Below are positions 56,448 through 59,871 of a stretch of 59,871 bases of DNA, piece by piece (position 1 is the stretch's first letter; each line of letters opens with the position of its first letter). The notes beneath the pieces were generated by a model, which was not told where the DNA came from, ran no database searches, and was given only the letters and a program-made list of their open reading frames with translations. The translations under genes and the position numbers were made by a program. Source of the stretch: Allomyces macrogynus ATCC 38327. Its lineage: Eukaryota > Blastocladiomycota > Blastocladiomycetes > Blastocladiales > Blastocladiaceae. The DNA lies in assembly GCA_000151295.1 (NCBI GenBank), contig GG745363.1:490440-550310 (forward strand), given 5' to 3'.

Positions 56448-56926
56448 CGCGATTCCGTCACGTCCGGGGGAGTATGGCCGGGTGGGGGGGGACGGGCGAG
56501 CAGGAGCGAGTACGAGTAGATGCACACGCTCGTGCTGGCGAGGAAGACGACGATGTTGGCGGAGCGGAAGCGCGCGAAAGGAAAGAAAGATACAAAAGTG
56601 GCGCACTTTGAACTGTCTCTCACCAGGAGCTGCGAGACATGGCGAACTGTCCGCAAACCTAGCGCAAACCCTGCAGCAGCGCGTCAGGTGGCCCCACGCC
56701 GTCGCGCTGCTTGATCGCTGCTGGCTCTGCCCACCGCACATCCGTTGTGGCCGCCATCGTCGACGACAAGCTGCAATCCCCGCGTGCACGCCGACCACCG
56801 AGGCGCGCGACTAGCTGCACTCTGCCCACAGCGCCGATCCCGACTCGCGCTGGACCGAATCGAGGCCAATCGACCGCCGCCAACCTTTTTGACGTCAAGA
56901 TCACCCCCAAGCCCACGACGACCACG
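56448..56926. promoter_or_regulatory. Divergent promoter region of the ERD1-like and uS2m genes
   Basis: 479 nt between outward start codons. No motif assigned. Confidence 0.35.
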
Positions 56927-57820
56927 ATGCTCGCGCGCTCGCTCTTCCGGCCGCTCGCTGCGCGCCGCGTCGCCGCATCCGCCGTACCCGCTCTTTGCCG
57001 CGCCCTCGCGACCGCGACCCCTGCCGGCACCCCGACCCCCGCCCCCACGGCGCGCCGCGCCGCCGAACTCACGACCGGCGACCTCGTTGCGGCCAACCTG
57101 CACGTCGGTCACGCTCCCTCGCGGTGGACCTCCCTCAACCTGCCGTACATTCTCGGCACGCGTGAGGGGATCCACATCATCGACCCGAACCAGACGCTCG
57201 CGCACCTTCGTCGCGCGGCCACGCTCACCCGGCTCGTGGCGGCCAACGGCGGCCTGGTCCTGTTCGTCGCGAACCGGCCGGACCTGCACGCGATCGCGCA
57301 AGACGCGGCCGTGAGCGCGAACCAGTACTACGTGACGGAATGGGTGCCCGGGACTCTCACCAATGCCGCGGAAGTCGTTTCTAAGCGGCAAGCCGCGACC
57401 CCCGTGCCCATGAACCCGTCGATCGGCGCGGTCCATGCGGATCCGGACGTGGCAACGCCTCTGCCGCAGCCGGACCTGGTGATTTTGTTGGACGTGACGC
57501 ACCCGGCGACGACGCGCGCGTGCAAGGAAGCGCGCAAATTGAATATCCCGACGGTGGCGGTGATTGATACGGACGTGGATCCGCGGTGGGTGACGTACCC
57601 GATTCCGGCGAATGACGAGAGCACGGTCGGTCTGGCGTTGGTGGCCAAGACGTTGGCGCGGGAAGCGGCTGAGGGGTATGCTGAGGCCGTGGCGAAGGCC
57701 AAGCTGGCGCAACGGCATATGCACGAGGTGGACGAGGTGCAGGGGACGTCGTTGCTCGGTAAGCATCAGGATGCGCACACGGCGGGGGGTGATGTGTGGA
57801 CGGATCCGCTGATGCTGTAG
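56927..57820 (+). CDS. MRPS2: Mitochondrial small-subunit ribosomal protein uS2m
   Basis: Single exon, 297 residues, ATG at 56927. The N-terminus (MLARSLFRPLAARRVAASAV) is an Arg/Ala-rich presequence. The uS2 fold follows: LVAANLHVGHAPSRWTSLNL, ILGTREGIHIIDPNQTLAHL, GLVLFVANRPD, YYVTEWVPGTLTN, PDLVILLDVTHPATTRACKE, LNIPTVAVIDTDVDPRWVTY and IPANDES. Ends with TAG, which shows that TAG is used as a normal stop in this genome. Convergent with the Aven-like gene, stops 69 nt apart. Confidence 0.95.
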   Translation: MLARSLFRPLAARRVAASAVPALCRALATATPAGTPTPAPTARRAAELTTGDLVAANLHVGHAPSRWTSLNLPYILGTREGIHIIDPNQTLAHLRRAATLTRLVAANGGLVLFVANRPDLHAIAQDAAVSANQYYVTEWVPGTLTNAAEVVSKRQAATPVPMNPSIGAVHADPDVATPLPQPDLVILLDVTHPATTRACKEARKLNIPTVAVIDTDVDPRWVTYPIPANDESTVGLALVAKTLAREAAEGYAEAVAKAKLAQRHMHEVDEVQGTSLLGKHQDAHTAGGDVWTDPLML

Positions 57821-57889
57821 GAATGATGGAGAAAGAGGGCTGGTATCTATCTATAACATAGCTGATTTTGATTTCGTGGGGATAGCCAA

Positions 57890-58978
57890 TCATGAATCCA
57901 GGAAATCGTCGAGCCAGGCCTCCATCGCCGCGGTCGGTCGTGCGGCCGGTGCGGGTGCAGCCTGGACAGCGGCCACGGGAGCAGCGGGCTTGGACGGTGC
58001 CGTTGCTGCGACTGGGGGAGGGGCAGTCGCCCTGCTCGTGGTCTGTACCGTTGGTAATGCGACAGGGACTGGCGGTGCCGGAATAGGAGCAGCGACGACC
58101 ACCGTGTCGTCGTCGACCAGCGCATTGTCCGCATCAACGGCGGCTGGCGCCAGATCCGGGTAGTCCTACACACACCGCAACAGAGCAGGTCGTTCAGTCG
58201 TCCGACTCGACGCAAACGAGCACAATCGGCCAGTCCAAACACACCTGAATCAAATCTACATCGAGCACCGTGCGATCCGCAAACGGCACCGCGGCAAGTC
58301 GTGTGTTGAGTGCGGCCAAATCAAGCGTCGCCATCATGTCCTTGTCGGCCGCGGTATCGGCCTCGGCAGCCTCTTCCCACCCACGCTCGTCCTTGAACTT
58401 GAACCGCGCGAGTGACGAGTCGGTCAAGTCTATTTCCGTGTGGCACGGTCGGGTCAGCGCTCGTAACATACTGTGTACGGCACCGAGGAAACGTACGCGT
58501 CTCGCGCAACTTGGTCTCGAGGTCGCGCGTCGCCCTTGCGCCGTCGTCGATTACGGCCGCGCCGTCGCCGTCACCCTCATCCTCCTCGTCCGAGACAACT
58601 ACATTAGCGCGTCAGTTTCCCATCCACAACCCCACCACGCAGCACAGTACAGCACATACTTGGTTCATCATAACGGTACGCATTACTCTCAATCTTGCGC
58701 CGCGCAAACTGCGCACGGACCCGTCCCCTTGCCGCGTCCTCATCAATCTCGTCCAGGTCGCGCTGCGCCATAAAGTCGCGCACGATCGGGGTCACGGGCT
58801 CGTCGCCGTGCACGTTGCGCGGGCCGTCGGGCGCGGCGGTGCCGCCAGCGCCGCGGCCGCGACCACGGCCGCCTCGGCTCGTGCTGGAACTGCCGCCGCG
58901 AGTCGAGGCGGCCGAGGCTCCGCGATGCGCCGACTGGTACCGGCGCGAGGCGCGCTGCTTGTGCGCGTCGGGCCGCAT
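57890..58978 (-). CDS. AVEN: Aven-like protein
   Basis: Animal Aven inhibits apoptosis and binds RNA G-quadruplexes through its RGG region; the fungal role is unknown. Exons 58978-58660, 58598-58497, 58429-58245 and 58165-57890 sum to 293 residues, introns 61, 67 and 79 nt, all in phase. The N-terminus is RGG-rich (RGGSSSTSRGGRGRGRGAGG). Then FARRKIESNAYRYDEPS (Aven pattern FxxRKxxSNxxRYE), an acidic block, LARFKFKDERGWEEA (FRFKDExxWD), LDLAALNTRLAAVPFADRTV (LxLxxLxxxLxxIPLxxRL) and, at the very end, MEAWLDDFLDS (WLDxLL). The combination and order of these four elements make the call. Confidence 0.75.
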
Positions 58979-59383
58979 GGTGTTGGAAGCGGTGTTTTGC
59001 AGCTGGTCGCGGTGCGGTTGGCGTCGAGGTGATGCAGGTGGAGGGTGGAGAATGAGCAAGTGTGCGGTGCAGTGAACCGAGCGCGGTGGACGTGCGACAC
59101 GTGGGGAACTGGCCGCCCGTCATGTCTCAGCGCCGCCGTGTCTCACACGGCCACCGTCGCGGCCGCCGACGCGGCGATCACCTCGCGCTCGCGCCGCGCG
59201 CCCGCGTTCGTCGTCGTGCCCCGGCCGGCCGTCGACGGCGACCACCTCAGCGCCCCGCGCGCCGCTCGCGCTCTTTCTCCGCCGTGAACCGCCAACCGAC
59301 CAACCGACCGACGCAGATCGCCCGCCGATCAGCGCCCATCACGAACTCGTTCCATCCCACCCAAGTCCCCTCCACCATCCACG
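58979..59383. promoter_or_regulatory. Intergenic region upstream of Aven-like and a possible plus-strand gene
   Basis: About 400 nt, very rich in CG and Arg-coding frames. No gene called. A plus frame from 59121 is low-complexity basic sequence and probably 5' UTR or noise. Confidence 0.3.
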
Positions 59384-59641
59384 ATGCTCCCCTCGCAGAC
59401 GCGCTCCGGCGGCAGCGTCGTCCTCCGCGACCATGAACTCACCCAACCCCCGAGCTCGATCCTCGTCTCGCCGTCCGTCGGCGCCGCCGCGCCCGGGTCT
59501 GACTGCAAACGCTCCGCCGAGCTCGCCGAAGACAAGCCCATGCAGTCCACCACCATCACCGAAGTCACCGCACGACGCTACCTGCTTGCGCAATGGTGTC
59601 CACCATCTGATACGAACCGGGGACGGGGGGCCCCTGACTGA
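59384..59641 (+). CDS. Possible first exon of a plus-strand gene, unknown
   Basis: ATG 59384 with an 85-codon frame: VVLRDHELTQPPSSILVSPS and MQSTTITEVTARRYLLAQW. Codon use resembles the neighbouring real genes. The last residues (after LLAQWC) look non-coding, so a splice donor may lie near 59600. No downstream exon is visible before the window ends. Confidence 0.35.
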   Translation: MLPSQTRSGGSVVLRDHELTQPPSSILVSPSVGAAAPGSDCKRSAELAEDKPMQSTTITEVTARRYLLAQWCPPSDTNRGRGAPD

Positions 59642-59871
59642 TACTTCGGTGAGGAATGTCTGAGGATGTTATTTTGCATAGAAGCGTCGTCCTTTCTTAT
59701 GTAGGAAGACGCCTCACACTATGCGTCTAATTGGGGGACCACGTGTTGGCAGGGCGGCAAGCGGGGGGACGCTTGCATACGCGCCCAACAAACTCCCTCC
59801 CTGCCCGTCCGAGGCCCCCGACGCGTCGGATCCACGATCGATCCTCCACTCAACCACAACACCACCAACCA
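59642..59871. other. Window end, no gene seen; contains a stem-loop
   Basis: An interrupted inverted repeat spans 59676-59724: GCATAG pairs with CTATGC outside and GCGTC with GACGC inside, with CTTTC/GGAAG around the loop. Function unknown. Confidence 0.3.

Overview
This is a nuclear contig from a eukaryote, and the gene content points to an early-diverging, probably zoosporic fungus. Blastocladiomycota such as Allomyces is my best guess, but it is inferred from GC-rich coding DNA, intron style and gene content, not from a marker gene. Genes are densely packed on both strands. Nearly every gene is split by short introns of about 60-80 nt, most with GTACGT, GTATGT or GTGAGT-like donors and CTGAC/CTAAC-like branch sites. 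A class IV chitin synthase, ATG8, TAF11, SEC63, ALG7 and an ERD1-like EXS protein fit a fungus. A MyTH4-FERM myosin, an Aven-like protein, a GT10 fucosyltransferase and a HAUS4-like augmin subunit are features more often met in holozoans or in early-diverging fungi than in yeasts.

Layout. 1-1.5 kb: 3' truncated mitochondrial EF-G2 (GFM2/MEF2). 1.7-4 kb: relics (chitin synthase fragment, F-box/LRR). 4.5-6 kb: secreted GH16-like protein with an in-frame TAG. 6.8-13.1 kb: large MyTH4-FERM myosin with a degenerate motor. 14.9-17.1 kb: GT10. 17.6-18.2 kb: small unknown protein. 18.3-19.2 kb: LRR relic. 19.7-21.3 kb: ER DnaJ. 21.9-22.5 kb: ATG8. 23-23.8 kb: Alba protein. 23.8-24.5 kb: membrane-anchored unknown. 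25.2-26 kb: LRR relic. 26.4-28.6 kb: ABC-class ATPase. 29-30.2 kb: ribosomal protein eL14. 30.5-32 kb: ALG7. 32.7-33.1 kb: small membrane protein. 33.4-34.8 kb: VPS37. 36-37.9 kb: LRR relic. 38-39.2 kb: HAUS4-like. 39.3-42.9 kb: repeats and decayed sequence. 43-47.7 kb: chitin synthase. 49.1-49.8 kb: TAF11. 50.1-52.2 kb: SEC63. 52.6-54.5 kb: low-CpG decayed tract. 54.6-56.4 kb: ERD1-like EXS protein. 56.9-57.8 kb: mitochondrial uS2. 57.9-59 kb: Aven-like. 59.4 kb: possible start of another gene.

The housekeeping genes form no single pathway, but an ER/secretory theme recurs: SEC63, lumenal DnaJ, ALG7, ERD1-like, GT10, GH16 and chitin synthase. Several neighbours share divergent promoters (ATG8/Alba, ATPase/eL14, ALG7/TM protein, TAF11/SEC63, ERD1/uS2m).

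The two observations I find most interesting are (1) a myosin whose P-loop and second half of the motor have been lost while the tandem MyTH4-FERM tail is kept, and (2) a CpG-stripped, stop-ridden copy of the ERD1-like gene lying next to the intact gene, which suggests methylation-driven or RIP-like decay of duplicates. Both sit beside a scattered, decaying F-box/LRR family. Several essential genes (ALG7, VPS37, the ATPase, GT10, GFM2) contain single-base frame breaks, so assembly indels are likely, and individual pseudogene calls should be read with that in mind. Exon coordinates were worked out by hand from frame continuity and splice signals. All family names come from recognised motifs, not from searches.
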